The notes beneath the pieces are model-generated. The model made no database searches and had not been told where the DNA came from. It was given only the letters and a program-made list of their open reading frames with translations. Position numbers and translations under genes: made by a program. A DNA stretch of 64,000 nucleotides from Bretschneidera sinensis (Eukaryota > Streptophyta > Magnoliopsida > Brassicales > Akaniaceae), in the NCBI GenBank assembly GCA_023935145.1, contig CM043703.1, positions 21,811,227 to 21,875,226 on the forward strand. The letters run 5' to 3'. Of this stretch, positions 34,588-46,677 are shown in pieces. Position 1 is the stretch's first letter, and every line of letters begins with the position of its first letter.

Positions 34588-36409
34588 TCTAATTACATTG
34601 ATTCTTTGACATTGTAATGCAACTACAATTAGATTGAGATTAAGACTCTTCGATCAGTTAAATTGAATACTGATTTTCAAGTTCTTAGAAGTTTTATGGT
34701 ATGTATGCAAGAATCAGGTCTAATGCTTTGGTAAACAATGGTGAAATTTAAACATTTATTTTTGCTATGATCATGGTTGTCTTAATTTGTGGAACTCTAT
34801 GACTTGTAACTACCCTGCAACTAGCAATAGCCTGGTTTATCTTTACCAGAAAGAGATGAAGATATTCTGATCTTTCCTTTCAAGAGAAAAAGTTAGTGAA
34901 TCTTAATTGTGGGTATCTTCCAAGAGCAACAAGCGCACACAGTTTTGTCACAATCTTACAGTAAAGTTATGAAAAAGTGAAATTCTTGTTGAATTGTGGA
35001 GCTTTGCTTTATGTAAAAACATCGTTTGTGATTCACAGCTTCTATAAATGATAAAGTAAGGAATCAAAGTAGAGTTCTAATTAAGTTCTTTAGGCCTGAA
35101 ATCTTTATTCTCTGAAAACCTGACCAATAACATTTGCAGAACTAAATTGATTCTGTTACTGATAGGCAGCATGTGCAATGTTTATAATTTCACACAGTTG
35201 CTTGACAGAATATATCTACCTACTAGGCTCTGTGAATTCATGAGCGTGATCAATCTTCCCCCAACTTTTTATGTGATAGAGTGAAGATATCATTATTTGA
35301 ATCAAATGATTTTTTTTTAAAAAACTTCAGTAAAAGAAAATGAAAGTTTCCTTGTTTTGTTATGGCTGACATGGTTGGTGGAAATTAAACAAGGGTATAT
35401 GAGTCATTTTACTTGGAACCAGTTTATTTGTAAAGGTTTAAACTTTTAAAGTAAATATCTTAATGAAATTTTGGATGGAATATGTATATCTAAGGAGACT
35501 ATTTTTTTATATATTTTTTAAGCTTAAAGAATCTAGGAGAACTCTCCATGTTCACTATCCAACTTTAATCATTTGTGGCCCTTGCAACATTTGCTTTAAT
35601 TTTGCAAATCACTTTGAATATATGCCATCAAAAAAAGAACTTTAAAAGTAAATGCTTTTTAGTTTTTTCTCTTTTTTGGGTGAGTTTCACAAGATAACAT
35701 TTCGAATGTTATGGATCTATCAATGACTAATGAAAGGAACTTTGAATTTAACAAAAATGATATAATAAAGTCACTTATATCCTCCAATATTAAGTGATTT
35801 GACCACAAGACCAGATGGTAACCATAGCCATTGCTTCTGTTCACTCCACTTAATTATTTGAGAATCTCTCCTTTATATCAATAAGCATAATGGAAGAAGA
35901 ATCTGACAAAAAAAGTGAAAATCATCTAATAAAAACATAGTTATATAGATCAATGTTAACAATGGATGATGGCATCAAGCATAATCTTCATTTTCATATT
36001 ATTTAATTGATGTGTGGGAGTCAAATAATAAATGAGTTGGTCTCATCATATTTATTTTTTTTTAAATTATTCGATATTAATTAAAATGATAAAAATTGAT
36101 AAAGTCATTTGTTATTTTACAAGAGACTATAAATAAAATCTCAGGGTATGTATCGTTGTGTAACTTATTTTTTTAATAAAAATAAGAAGTTTATTTTTTT
36201 TTAATCTTATTTGGATTATTTTAAATAAAATGATATTATATAAATACAATAATACAACAATTTTGATAACACAGGCGAAGCTAAGATTTTCCCTTGAGGG
36301 AACCAAAGCTTAGATAGTTGCGGTAAAGTAAAACATTTATTTTAGCTAATATAAGAAAAATTCTAACATATGAAATAAGATTAAATACAAAATTACGAAT
36401 ACAAAAAAG

Positions 36410-36454
<45 letters not shown>

Positions 36455-36900
36455 TAGGGAGTAAAAAGCTTTAATATTTATAGTTGGCTAAATATATAAT
36501 CTGATCCTAAACTTTGATTTAAGTTCAATTTGGTCATCAAACTTTTTCAATTTTACAATTAAGTTACTATTCTTCACTTAATATATCAATTCAATCACTA
36601 CTCTAAATATGGTTAGGATTACTTAACGACGTTTGTTTACATGACATCATGTTAACTTGACTTAGCACGTACTAACGCGAGTGGGAAGTTCATTTCTCAT
36701 ACTCAAATGAGTTCTCACTCGTTACATGGAACCACTTGATGCTTCCATGATAATTCCACTCAATTTCATCGAATGATATTCAAGATAGGAAGAAACTTAG
36801 ATTTTTATTGCACGGAATACGCAATGGTTTTTAGCTGCGTTCTATGTGAAAACTATTTCAAATACTCTGTGTGTTGAGTGTTAGCCTACTTATTTATTTT
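34588..36900. other. Intergenic region between RABA2b-like gene and 36.9 kb
   Basis: AT-rich DNA. I see no gene, RNA or clear transposon; short ORFs here have no recognisable similarity. An AT dinucleotide run lies at 36414-36451. Confidence 0.6.
36414..36451. repeat. (AT)n microsatellite
   Basis: About 19 uninterrupted AT units. A likely length-variable marker. Confidence 0.95.
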
Positions 36901-37005
36901 TCAGTACCAAAAAAATTTGTTGTTTAGCACTAATGGAATGTTTAAATTGTCCTGACCATTCAATTTATTGTCAAGGACGACCGTGATTGGAATAGAAGGA
37001 GAGGA

Positions 37006-37258
37006 ATGGACTCTGACCGACATGTCGACCCGCCGGCACGGCAACTTCCGTCGAATTCTCCTGCGAAAGGAGAAAGCCGCATGCATCAGCCGCTCCCCGC
37101 TCTCTCTTCGTCGAGCTCTCCATCTGGTCGGCGCCTCAAAATTGAAGCTCTTTCTCGTTTTCTGAGTACTATGCGTCGTCATTGTCCTCTCTTCGAGGAT
37201 CAGCTCTTCCATGGGCTGGAACCCTCACAACCCGTCTTCTGTCTATTCTCCTTCCAGG
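37006..37258 (+). CDS. Possible orphan exon of unknown function
   Basis: A GC-richer island in AT-rich surroundings. An ATG at 37006 opens a frame of 84 codons (MDSDRHVDPPARQ...) that is Ser/Pro/Arg-rich and ends at CAG|GTACTT, a good splice donor, at 37258/37259. I do not recognise the protein and see no matching downstream exon before the NPF gene starts at 38100. The - strand is also open here (37212-36901) and another + frame at 36968-37165 competes, so coding status is uncertain. It could be a remnant of an old gene or the 5' exon of a transcript whose other exons I cannot identify. Confidence 0.25.
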
Positions 37259-38099
37259 TACTTAATTTTCTTTTCTTCTTTGCTTCCCCTCTAATTTCGT
37301 TTTTCTGTTTTTGTTTAGTTACATGAAAACCAGTAACTTCAAATTATGTTTATTTTTCCGTTTATACTTGTAAATTAATACTTCTTTCAGCCTAAATTCA
37401 GTTAGAGCCTCCACGTTTGTCACCGCAAGTTTAGTAAAATGATAAATTTATGTTTATAAAATCAAGATAGCGAGTGGTTGTGCATTGAGTTGTTGAAATT
37501 GGTGGCTGCTGTGTCCCCTTAGCACCCTTCTTTTCCTCTCCGTTCAAAAAAAAAAAATGTTAGCCAATATTAATTGTTAGTGCCTTAAGGGTTTCAAATT
37601 CTCAAGTCTCAACCTTAAATTCATTTCCAAACTTCCAATATGCATATATGTATATAATTAATATTGTACAATCAATTATCCTTTCTCAATCATTAACCCT
37701 TTGGACCGACCAATGGTCCGATATATATAAGAGTAGCATACCTCACTTTTGTGTATGGACATGACAACTTTTTGACTCTGGTCCATTAGTAGTGAAAAAG
37801 GGGGGAAAAGCTATTTCATCTAGCCTGACAATGACATCTTAAATTCACAAAGTAATTACTAGCTTACATGAAACAATGGCCAAACAATTTTTTTCTTCTT
37901 TATTTAACATCTAACTTATCTTAATTTGGATACCAAGGAAAAGAATCCTCCAACTATAAAAGCAGTGCAAAACATACCCGCCACTTGCCCACAACCAAAA
38001 AACAAAAATCCTGTCTCTAAATATCATTCTCTTGACTCCTTCCATCTTCTAATTAGCTTGAGTTTGGATTTTATTAGTAACCTTTGATAATTGGTGATC
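37259..38099 (+). other. Upstream region of the NPF gene
   Basis: AT-rich, no ORF. A TATA box (ACTATAAAAGC) lies at 37953-37963, about 140 bases before the start codon, a good spacing for a plant promoter with a short leader. Confidence 0.55.
37955..37962 (+). promoter_or_regulatory. TATA box of the NPF gene
   Basis: TATAAAAG, with the coding start 138 bases downstream. It is the only good TATA match in the 300 bases before the gene. Confidence 0.6.
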
Positions 38100-40894
38100 A
38101 TGGAGCAAGAAATAGTGAAGAGAAAGAAAGCTGAAGCAGGAGCAAGTGATGAAGAGAAATGGGTTCATGATTCTTCTGTGGATCATAAAGGAAGAGATCC
38201 TCTCCGTGCTTCCACTGGTGTATGGAAAGCCTCTCTCTTTATTATCAGTAAGTAACTTGATGCAGCTTAGTATATTGTTTTCTTATATATTTTCAGTTTC
38301 TGATTGATTATTTTAGTTCCAGTTGTTTGGTCATTTTACTTAAATATTTTTATTTTAACTCTCTCTCATGAACAAACCAAAACAGAGCTAGATAGCTCAA
38401 TTAATTATAAATTGCAATAAGAAAAACTGTGAGGAATTGGGATCATATTGAGGCTGTCTTCATAAAGGTTTATTAGTTTTCTAATCATTTAGAGGCCAGT
38501 TTAGTTACTAGACAAGCTGCATGGTAAGAGGAAGATAAAATTATATGACTAAAATTAGCTTTATATGGATATGTGAGGTCAAAAGGAGGCCTTATGTCTT
38601 GTCTTTATGTATACCGGTTTATTTTTTTCAATAAACGAAGCTAGCATGTGACATCAAAAGGAAGCCTTATGTCTTGTCTTTATTTATGCTGGTTTATTTT
38701 TGTCAATGAACGAAGCTAACATGTGACATCAAACTTCCCTGAAACAAGGAATAAAAAAGTATATTTTGTATTTTCATCTACTTGAATTATTGAACTGACA
38801 AATGTTTTGGAATCCTGTAAGATATTAATCAATTCATATCCTCTCAATTCTCATAATCATTTTATGCATTCGTATCTGATCTTAAATGAATAAATATTTA
38901 AATTTACCAAAGTCTCAACTTGATCTTCCTCATTAACTGTCACCATTTATAATTATTGTGGGATATTTATTGCCTTAATTAGTTTCAAATAATTCTATTA
39001 CCTTTGTATATATGAATGTCAATTTGGGGCAGCAATTGAGTTCAGTGAGAGGCTTGCCTACTTTGGAATAGCAACGAATCTCATCTCATACCTCACCAAA
39101 GTCCTTCATCAAGACCTCAAAACAGCAGCAAAGAATGTGAACTACTGGTCAGGGGTCACAACAATGATGCCTCTAATTGGAGGGTTCTTAGCAGATGCCT
39201 ACACAGGCCGATTCACTATGGTCCTGCTTTCTTCTCTCATTTATCTCATGGTAAATATCTTAACTACTTTGTTAATTTGCGTTTTAAATGTGTACTTTCT
39301 TAGTTTTGTAAGCTTAAATTGAGGCAGATTTAACTTTCAAACCAATATACTCTGGCCTCTGATAATGTTGTATTTTCTCTGCTTTGAAAACCAGGGTTTA
39401 GTTCTCTTGACAATGTCCCAATTCTTGCCAAGTTTAAAGCCATGTAATATAGCTATATGTCACAAACAAAGGAAGATTCATGAAGTGGTATTTTTCTTTG
39501 CAATGTACTTCATCTCCCTTGGAACTGGAGGACACAAGCCCTGCCTAGAGAGCTTTGGAGCTGATCAGTTCGATGATGATCACCCGGAAGAGAGGAAGAA
39601 GAAGATGTCTTACTTCAATTGGTGGAACTTTGCGCTTTGTTGTGGCCTTATGCTTGGAGTAACGGTTATAGTTTACGTTCAAGACAACGTGAACTGGGGA
39701 TATGGTGATCTTATTCTCACTATCACTATGGCTATTACAATTGTAACCTTTTATGTGGGGAAGCCTTATTACAGATATAGAATACCAGAAGGGAGCCCTT
39801 TAACACCAATGTTGCAGGTCTTGGTTGCAGCAGTAAGGAAGAGAAAATTATCTTATCCATCCAATCCTTCTCTTCTATATGAAGCTCCCAGGTCAAAGAA
39901 ATCCCAAGTTAGACTTCTTGGTCATACAAGCAGACTCAGGTAAGCAAGCAAGCCTCAAGTTGTATTTGGTTAAGTTGATATTTTGATATTCTGATAAATT
40001 TTGATGCACAGGTTTCTTGACAAAGCTGCAATAATTGAAGACAAGGAAAACATATCAATTGAGAAGAGACTTAATCCTTGGAGACTATCAACGGTGACTA
40101 AAGTTGAGGAGATGAAGCTTGTTCTAAGTACAATCCCCATATGGCTTACTTCATTAACATTTGGAATATGTCTTGCTCAAGCCCCAACATTCTTTGTAAA
40201 ACAAGCCACTACAATGAACCGAAAGATCAGCAGCCATTTTGATATCCCTGCAGCATCCATTTACTCTCTTGGTGCCATTGGGATGATAATTTCTGTGACC
40301 ATCTATGAGAAAATTCTTGTTCCGTTTTTAAGAAGAGTTACCGGAGACGAAAGAGGCATTAAAATCCTTCGAAGGATTGGTATTGGCATGATATTTTCAG
40401 TTTTATCAATGTCTGTTGCAGCCTTAGTTGAAAGGAAGAGGCTTAGAATTGTTGAGGAGGAGATTATACAAGGAGGGGAAAAGGGACAATTATCTATGAG
40501 TGTATTTTGGCTAGCTCCCCAGTATATTATTCTTGGCCTAGGAGATGGGTTCACTCTGGTCGGTTTGCAAGAGTATTTTTATGAACAAGTACCCGATTCA
40601 ATGAGAAGTTTAGGCATAGCCTTTTATCTTAGTGTGATTGGAGTTGGGAGCTTTCTAAGCAGTTTTCTAATCAGTATTGTGGATCATATCACAGGGAAGG
40701 GTGGCAAAGGCTGGATTGGTAAGGATTTGAACATGAGCCGATTGGACAATTTCTATTGGATGCTGGCAGCCTTGAATGCATTGAATTTATGTGTTTATGT
40801 GCTCTTGGCAAGAAGTTATACTTACAAAAATATAGAGAGAAGGGAGGTTGTGCCTGGTTGCCATGAGATTGATGAGGTGGAGTTGATGGCTTGA
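38100..40894 (+). CDS. NPF (NRT1/PTR) family membrane transporter, NPF5 type
   Basis: Four exons, 38100-38247, 39033-39250, 39395-39939 and 40012-40894, all with GT-AG borders and in phase, give 597 residues, normal for this family. The proton-coupling motif ExxER is present in the first helix (E52, E55, R56). Other family blocks are NYWSGVTTMMPLIGGFLAD, FFAMYFISLGTGGHKPC, FGADQFDD, MSYFNWWNF and, in the C-terminal half, GLGDGFTLVGLQEYFYEQVP. The sequence is closest in my memory to the Arabidopsis NPF5.6/NPF5.7 group. NPF proteins are 12-helix proton-coupled carriers of nitrate, peptides, hormones or glucosinolates; the substrate of this member cannot be read from sequence. The gene looks intact. 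Confidence 0.93.
38571..38730 (+). repeat. 75-bp tandem duplication in NPF intron 1
   Basis: The unit starting ATGTGAGGTCAAAAGGAGGC at 38571 recurs at 38646 and begins again for ten bases at 38721. The units contain CTTATGTCTTGTCTTTAT and GGTTTATTTTT and differ at a few positions. It has no effect on coding. Confidence 0.85.
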
Positions 40895-41778
40895 AATTCC
40901 TCTGTATTTAGCTGGGATAGGAAGTTGTGAACAGGGGAGTGACGTCTATATTTATTGCTTGGTCACTCAATATTAGCCTTGTGTTAAGTCTCTGAAAGAA
41001 GGTTTTTCTTTTCATTTAGTTTTCAAAACTTGCCATCTCTCGGGCATTCATATTAAATTAAAGATATATTTTATAGTGTATGCAAATATTAATAAAATTA
41101 AATTAAACAATAATACGATATTATACTTCGTGAATTGCCTCAATGCACAAACTTAACTTAAATTAAGGTATCAAATAAAACCATAATACAACTTTACATG
41201 TCCATACTTGCTTAGTTGCTTATATACTGCTATTATAAGATATAATTTTTTTAATTGATTCTCCCTTTATTATATGAAAATATCTAATAGAAACCCATAC
41301 GGAGTATTCGATATTTTTTTATTAAAATAACTAGTGATTACGGCATAAATGGATGCTTCACTGATGTTTATAGATAGCACCTAAGCTAGTTCTATTCTAC
41401 CCAATTGAAAGGCTAATAGTAACTCATAACTTTTAACAATGATTTTAAGTTTGTCGTTCAAAATATGTATTTTATCATTAAAAATATAAATTCATTAATA
41501 TATATGTATATATAATAAAATAAATTATTTTATTTTATTTTTTATGAAAACACTTAATAATCATTAAAGATAATGATTCACCAACAAACATGCGGTTCAG
41601 TAGTAATAATTCGTTTATTTTGTTTGAAATGTTTAAGTATGAATTTTTTCAAAAGCATTTGATCATGTTAAAATGTTAAACTTAAACTTTCATCGTATGC
41701 ACAATCATTCTTAACTTCGATCCACAATATTCAAATGATTCTATACTTTTTTAAGCATTTGAAATTTAAGAAAAGAAA
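40895..41778. other. 3' region of NPF gene and intergenic DNA
   Basis: The first 200 bases are the likely 3' untranslated region; AATAAA occurs at 41089-41094. The rest is AT-rich with no ORF, ending at the 5' LTR of the Tnt1-like element. Confidence 0.5.
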
Positions 41779-42096
41779 TGTTGTAGTATGTGGCTCATAT
41801 TGAGTGGAACATATTTACAACATTTTGAGCTCGGAATTTATTGTCTTATTGGTATGGACGATTAATAGGTTGGGGGTGCGGGGGTATTTGAGAAATTTTC
41901 TAATACCTCTATAAGGCTAGGGTTAGTATAAATACATATGATGTAACCCTACTTTGATATAGTGAAATTTAGCCGCTGCTCGCTCCCGTGGACGTAGGCA
42001 TACTGCCTAACCACGTTAAATCTGTGTGTTTAATTGTTTTCTCTATCTCTTTGTTTTTCGTATTATTCATCATAATTGTTTGCACGTTTCACAACA
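41779..42096 (+). repeat. 5' LTR of Tnt1-like element
   Basis: 318 bases, TGTTGTAG to ACAACA. It matches 45837-46150 in order, with substitutions and small indels. A TATA-like ATAAATACATATG lies near 41928-41940. The primer site follows three bases after its end. Confidence 0.88.
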
Positions 42097-42098
42097 AT

Positions 42099-42110
42099 TA
42101 GTATCAGAGC
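42099..42110 (+). other. Primer-binding site of Tnt1-like element
   Basis: TAGTATCAGAGC differs by one base from the initiator tRNA-Met site TGGTATCAGAGC. Confidence 0.75.
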
Positions 42111-42120
42111 CCAGGTCACG

Positions 42121-42897
42121 ATGTCTGGGATTTCTTCTGCGAAGTTCGACATGGTCAAGTTCGATGGATCTGGAAATTTCGGATTATGGCAGAGGAGGGT
42201 CAAGGATTTGTTAGTGCAGCAGGGTATGGTGAAGGTGTTATACGGAAAGAAGCCGGAAGGTATGGACGAAATAGATTGGAAAGAACTGGAAGCGAGGGCT
42301 ATGGCAACTATCAGGCTTTGTTTGGCTGATAATGTGATGTATCACGTCATGGATGAGGAATCACCGGCGGTAGTTTGGTTGAAACTGGAAAGTCAGTATA
42401 TGTCCAAGTCATTGACGAATAAGCTCTATCTTAAGCAGAAACTGTATGGTTTTAAGATGTTAGAGGGCTCAGATCTAAACCAGCATATCAACATGTTCAA
42501 CCAGATTATTAGTGATTTGAAACGAGTTAATGTGAAGTTCGAAGATGAAGACAAGGCGCTGATGTTACTGAATTCCCTACCAGCTTCTCCTATGTACAAA
42601 AATTTGGTTACAACTCTGATGTGGGGGAAAAAAACTCTCAAATTGGAGGAGATCATAGGTTCTCTGTTAGGTTTTCATCAGAGGAAGAAATCCAGTGATG
42701 AGAATTTACAAGGTGAAGGACTTATGGTGAGAGTTAACCAGGAACGTGGGAGAAACAAGTCCTGGAGCGGATCGAGTAACAATAAATCTCGATCTAAATC
42801 CAGGAAGAGGAATGACATACAATGTTTTAAGTGCGGAAAAAAAAGGGCACATGAAACGAGATTGTCCAGATTTAAGGAAGGGAAATACAGAGAATAA
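42121..42897 (+). pseudogene. Tnt1-like gag with frameshift
   Basis: Start chosen at ATG 42121 just after the primer site, although the frame is open from 42076. The N-terminal gag fold is seen in FDGSGNFGLWQRRVKDLL and the region through LLNSLPASPMYKNL. A basic linker (RSKSRKR) leads to the zinc knuckle CFKCGK at about 42822. An extra A in the A run at 42837-42844 shifts the frame in the middle of the knuckle; the other frame continues KKGHMKRDC. Gag and pol were probably one frame before this insertion. Confidence 0.88.
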
Positions 42898-45735
42898 AGA
42901 GGGTCCATTAAAGTCTGCGAATGTAGTGGAAGAAGAAGACTCAGAGAGCAGTGACGGGGATATGTTTTCTGTTTCATCCAGTTCAGATCGTCTCACAGAT
43001 TCTTGGATTCTGGATTCAGCATGCTCATATCACATGACACCAAATAAAGATTGGTTTGATACCTACAGGTTAGTAAATTCTGGTTATGTTTTGATGGGTA
43101 ATGATGCATCATGCAAAGTTGTTGGAATAGGGAATATCAGAATTAAAATGTTTGATGGTGTTGTTAGAACGTTATGTGATGTTAGACATATACTAGATTT
43201 AAGGAAGAATCTGATTTCATTGGTCACTTTAGATTGTAATGGGTTTAGTTACAAGTCTGCAAGTGGAGTAATAAAGGTGAGTATAGGTGTCTTAACAGTG
43301 ATGAAAGGACAGAAACTAGTAAGAAATATTTATACACTACTAGGTACCACAGTTGTAGGTGGAGTTACAGCTGCAGAGTCTGAGTCAGATAGAACAATCT
43401 TGTGGCATATGAGGTTAGGGCATATGAGGTTAGGTCATATAAGTGAGCGTGGGATTCATAAGAGAAATCTATTGAAGAGTGTCAGAACATGCAAGCTTGA
43501 TTTCTGCAGGTATTGTGTTCTTGGGAAACAGAATATGGTGCAGTTCAAGACAGCCACACACAAGACAAAGAGAATTCTTCACTATGTTCATACAGATGTT
43601 TGGGGGCCAGTAAGGGTAGCATCACAGGGAAGACATATGTATTTCATGAGTTTTATTGATGACTACTCACGAGAGGTTTGGGTGTACTTCATGCAGCACA
43701 AGTCAGAAACGTTTGCCAAGTTCAAATTGTGAAAAGCTGAAGTAGAAAACCAGACAAGGAGGAAGATCAAATGCCTCAGGTTCGACAATGGTACTGAGTA
43801 CACAGATTCAAAGTTCATGGGGTTGTGTGAGCAGCATGGGATTAAGAGACACTTCACAGTACAAAAGACACCACAACAGAACGGTGTAGCGGAAAGGATT
43901 AACAGAACAATAGCTGAAAGAGCTTGGTGTCTCAGGTTGAATGCAGGGCTTGCAAAGAACTTCTGGGCAGAAGCAGTGAATATGGCATGTTTCTTGATTA
44001 ACAGGTCACCTAGAGCAGCACTAGATGGGAAAGTGGCAGAGGAGGTGTGGACAGGCAGCGAGGTAGACTACTCTGGTTTGAGAGTGTTTGGATGTCCAGC
44101 CTACGTGCATGTTCCTAATGAGGAAAGATCAAATTTTGATGCAAAGTCTAGACGATGTATCTTTCTGGGGTATCAGAAATGGGTGAAAGGCTTCAAGCTC
44201 TGGGATCCAAAGGCAAACAAGGTGGTGATTAGTAGAGATGTGGTTTTTGATAAGAAAACCATGTTGCAGCGTACTCAGGAAGAAGAGAAACAGGTGCCAG
44301 AAAATTGCAGCAAAAATGAGCATGTGGTGCAGGTGGAGCTAGAGACACATGGTAAGGAAGACAATGCTCAAAATGCAGGGAGCTCTAGTTCAGAAGATCA
44401 ACAGCATCACAGTATAGCTATAGACAGGCCCAGACGCACTATCAGGCCACCCACCAGGTATGGTTTTAAAGATCTGGTTTCTTATGCACTCATTACTAGT
44501 AGCGGGGATCCTACTACTTTTCAGGAGGCAGTACACAGCCAAGAGAAGAGTAGATGGATGGGTACTATGGTGGAGGAGATGGAGTCTCTATATAAGAACC
44601 AGACATGGGAGTTGGTGGAGCTTCCAGAGGGGAAGAAAGCGGTAGGATGCAAATGGGTGTATAAGAAAAAAGCAGCAGTATCAGAAAAAGTGGGAGAAAA
44701 GTTCAAGGCTCGTCTTGTAGCAAAGGGTTACTCACATAGGAAAGGGGTTGACTATGATGAGATCTTTTCCCCTGTGGTCAGACACACTTCCATCAGGGCA
44801 GTGTTGGGTTTGGTAGCGCATTTCGATATGCAGTTGGAGTAGATGGATGTAAAGACAGTTTTTTTTCATGGTGATTTGGAGGAGCTGATATACATGGCAC
44901 AACCAGAAGGGTTCAGTCAGCCTGGACAAGAACACTTGGTCTGTAAATTAAGGAAATCACTTTATGGGTTAAAGCAGTCTCCGAGGCAGTGGTACAAGCG
45001 ATTTGACTCCTACATGATCTGGATTGGCTACAAGAGATGTGAGTATGATTGTTGTGTTTATGTGAAGAGCCTTGATGATGGTTCATTTATTTTTCTGTTA
45101 CTTTATGTGGATGATATGTTGATTGCTGTGAAGAGTATGAATGAGGTCAACATGTTGAAGACTTTGTTGAGCAAAGAATTTGACATGAAAGATTTGGGTG
45201 CTGCCAAGAAGATTCTTGGAATGGAGATTCATAGGGACAGAGCTTCCAAGAGATTATGGTTATCTCAGCGTAGCTATGTTGAGAGAGCGTTAGAGAGGTT
45301 CAGCATGGATAATGCAAAACTAGTGAGTACACCTTTGGCAAATCACTTTAGACTATCTACCACTCAGTGCCCGAAGACAAATGATGAAGTTTAAGACATG
45401 TCAAAGGTTCCATATGCTAGTGCAGTGGGGTGCTTGATGTATGCTATGGTTTGTACAAGACTGGATTTGGCACAAGCCGTCAATGTGGTGAGCAAGTTTC
45501 TATCAAATCCGGGACGATAGCATTGGGATGCAGTCAAGTGGATTTTTAGATACTTGAGGGGTACTACATATTATGGCATAATGTTTAGCAGACAACATTA
45601 TGCAGTCAAGTTTCTTCTGGTGACTTATTGCTTGAAAAAGTTCACACTTATGAGAATGCAACAGACATGTTGACAAAACCTGTTACCACATATAAGTTCA
45701 AGCATTGCTTGGACTTGATTAATGTCTCTAGATGC
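42842..45735 (+). pseudogene. Tnt1-like pol, broken, with RNase H deletion
   Basis: One frame runs from 42842 with stops at 43730 (TGA), 44840 (TAG), 45392 (TAA) and near 45518 (TAG). Protease has WILDSACSYHMT. The integrase zinc finger shows a tandem duplication that makes MRLGHMRLGH near 43410-43440. The integrase core has HTDVWGP, DDYSRE, FDNGTEY and QQNGVAERINR. RT has MDVKTVFFHGDLEE and LLLYVDDMLIA. After RYLRGTTYYGI (about 45575) the sequence jumps into the C-terminal part, so most of RNase H, with its catalytic residues, is deleted near 45590-45610. The end reads ENATDM and VTTYKFKHCLDLI. Confidence 0.9.
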
Positions 45736-45836
45736 TAGATGGGAAGCGTCCCAACCTATTGTCTCAGATGGAGTTCCAGGTTATGTTTTTTTTTTTCTTT
45801 TTCTCCTAAGGGGTGGATATTCGCCAAGGTGGATAT

Positions 45837-46277
45837 TGTTGTAGTATGTAGCTCATATTGAGTGGAACATATTTACAGCCTTTTGAGCTTGGAATTTATT
45901 GTCTTATTGGCAAAGACGATTAATAGGTTTGGGGGTGCGGGGGTATTTGAGGAATTTTCTAATACTTCTATAAGGCTAGGGTTAGTATAATTTGAGGAAT
46001 TTTCTAATACCTACTTTAACATAGTGAAATTTAGGTGCTACTCGCTCCCGTGGAGGTAGGTATACTGCCGAACCACGTTAAATTTGTGTGTTTAATTGCT
46101 TTCTCTATCTTTTTGTTTTTTATATTATTCATCATAATTGTTTGTACGTTTCTAATACCTCTATAAGGTTAGGGTTAGTATAAATACATGATGTAACCTT
46201 ACTTTAACATAGTAAAATTTAACCGCTACTCGTTCTTGTAGACGTAGGCATATTACTGAACCACGTTAAATCTTTGT
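45837..46277 (+). repeat. Composite 3' LTR of Tnt1-like element
   Basis: 45837-46150 matches the 5' LTR but contains a repeat of TTTGAGGAATTTTCTAATAC (copies at about 45948 and 45991). Where the 5' LTR ends in ACGTTTCACAACA, this copy reads ACGTTTCTAATACCTC and re-enters the LTR middle, so 46151-46277 is a second partial LTR copy ending at AACCACGTTAAATCT. Unequal recombination between LTRs, or gene conversion, would explain this. Confidence 0.8.
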
Positions 46278-46677
46278 GACCTAAAAGTTAGTCTTGTTTG
46301 AGATTATTGAAATTCACTTGTCTCTTTGCTCTGAAATTTTTAAAACCAATAATTTACGCTGCCTAAAATTGTGATGAGAAGAACATTATCTTATTTACGG
46401 GCGAAGTTCGAATTCCATCTCAAATATTGTTAATGAAAAAAAATAAATTCAAAACCAATAAGTACAGTCCAAATTTCAGAAAATGATTCAACCCAAATTG
46501 AGTTGCAGTGAGTGCTGGACCCGTGGCTACAGTAATGATGCCGACCTCTATCTACCTTGCTCTCTTAAAAGCTGCAACACTATCTGCAAATACACGCACA
46601 AAAAAGAGTCGTGATCATAACCTCTTTCATTGGCTACTCTCTCCTTTCTCTCTCAAAAAATTCAAAAGCTTTCATCC
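46278..46677 (+). other. Upstream region of the BEL1-like gene
   Basis: Only about 400 bases separate the retrotransposon from the start codon. The last 80 bases are rich in CTCTCT and are probably leader. I see no firm TATA box. Confidence 0.5.

Larger units (their letters stand above)
41779..46277 (+). mobile_element. Tnt1-like Ty1/copia retrotransposon
   Basis: A nearly full + strand element: 5' LTR 41779-42096, primer site 42099-42110, gag, pol, purine tract (CCAAGGTGGATAT), 3' LTR from 45837. The 3' end is composite, with an internal short duplication and an extra partial LTR (46151-46277). Gag and pol are broken by a base insertion, several stops and a large RNase H deletion. It lies in the gap between the NPF and BEL1-like genes, in the same orientation as both, and ends 400 bases before the BEL1-like start codon. 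Confidence 0.92.

Noticed and set aside
36901..37212. 103-codon - strand ORF
   Set aside because: Lies opposite the GC-rich orphan exon candidate; basic low-complexity composition from the reverse of a Ser/Pro-rich frame, and no splice or promoter support.
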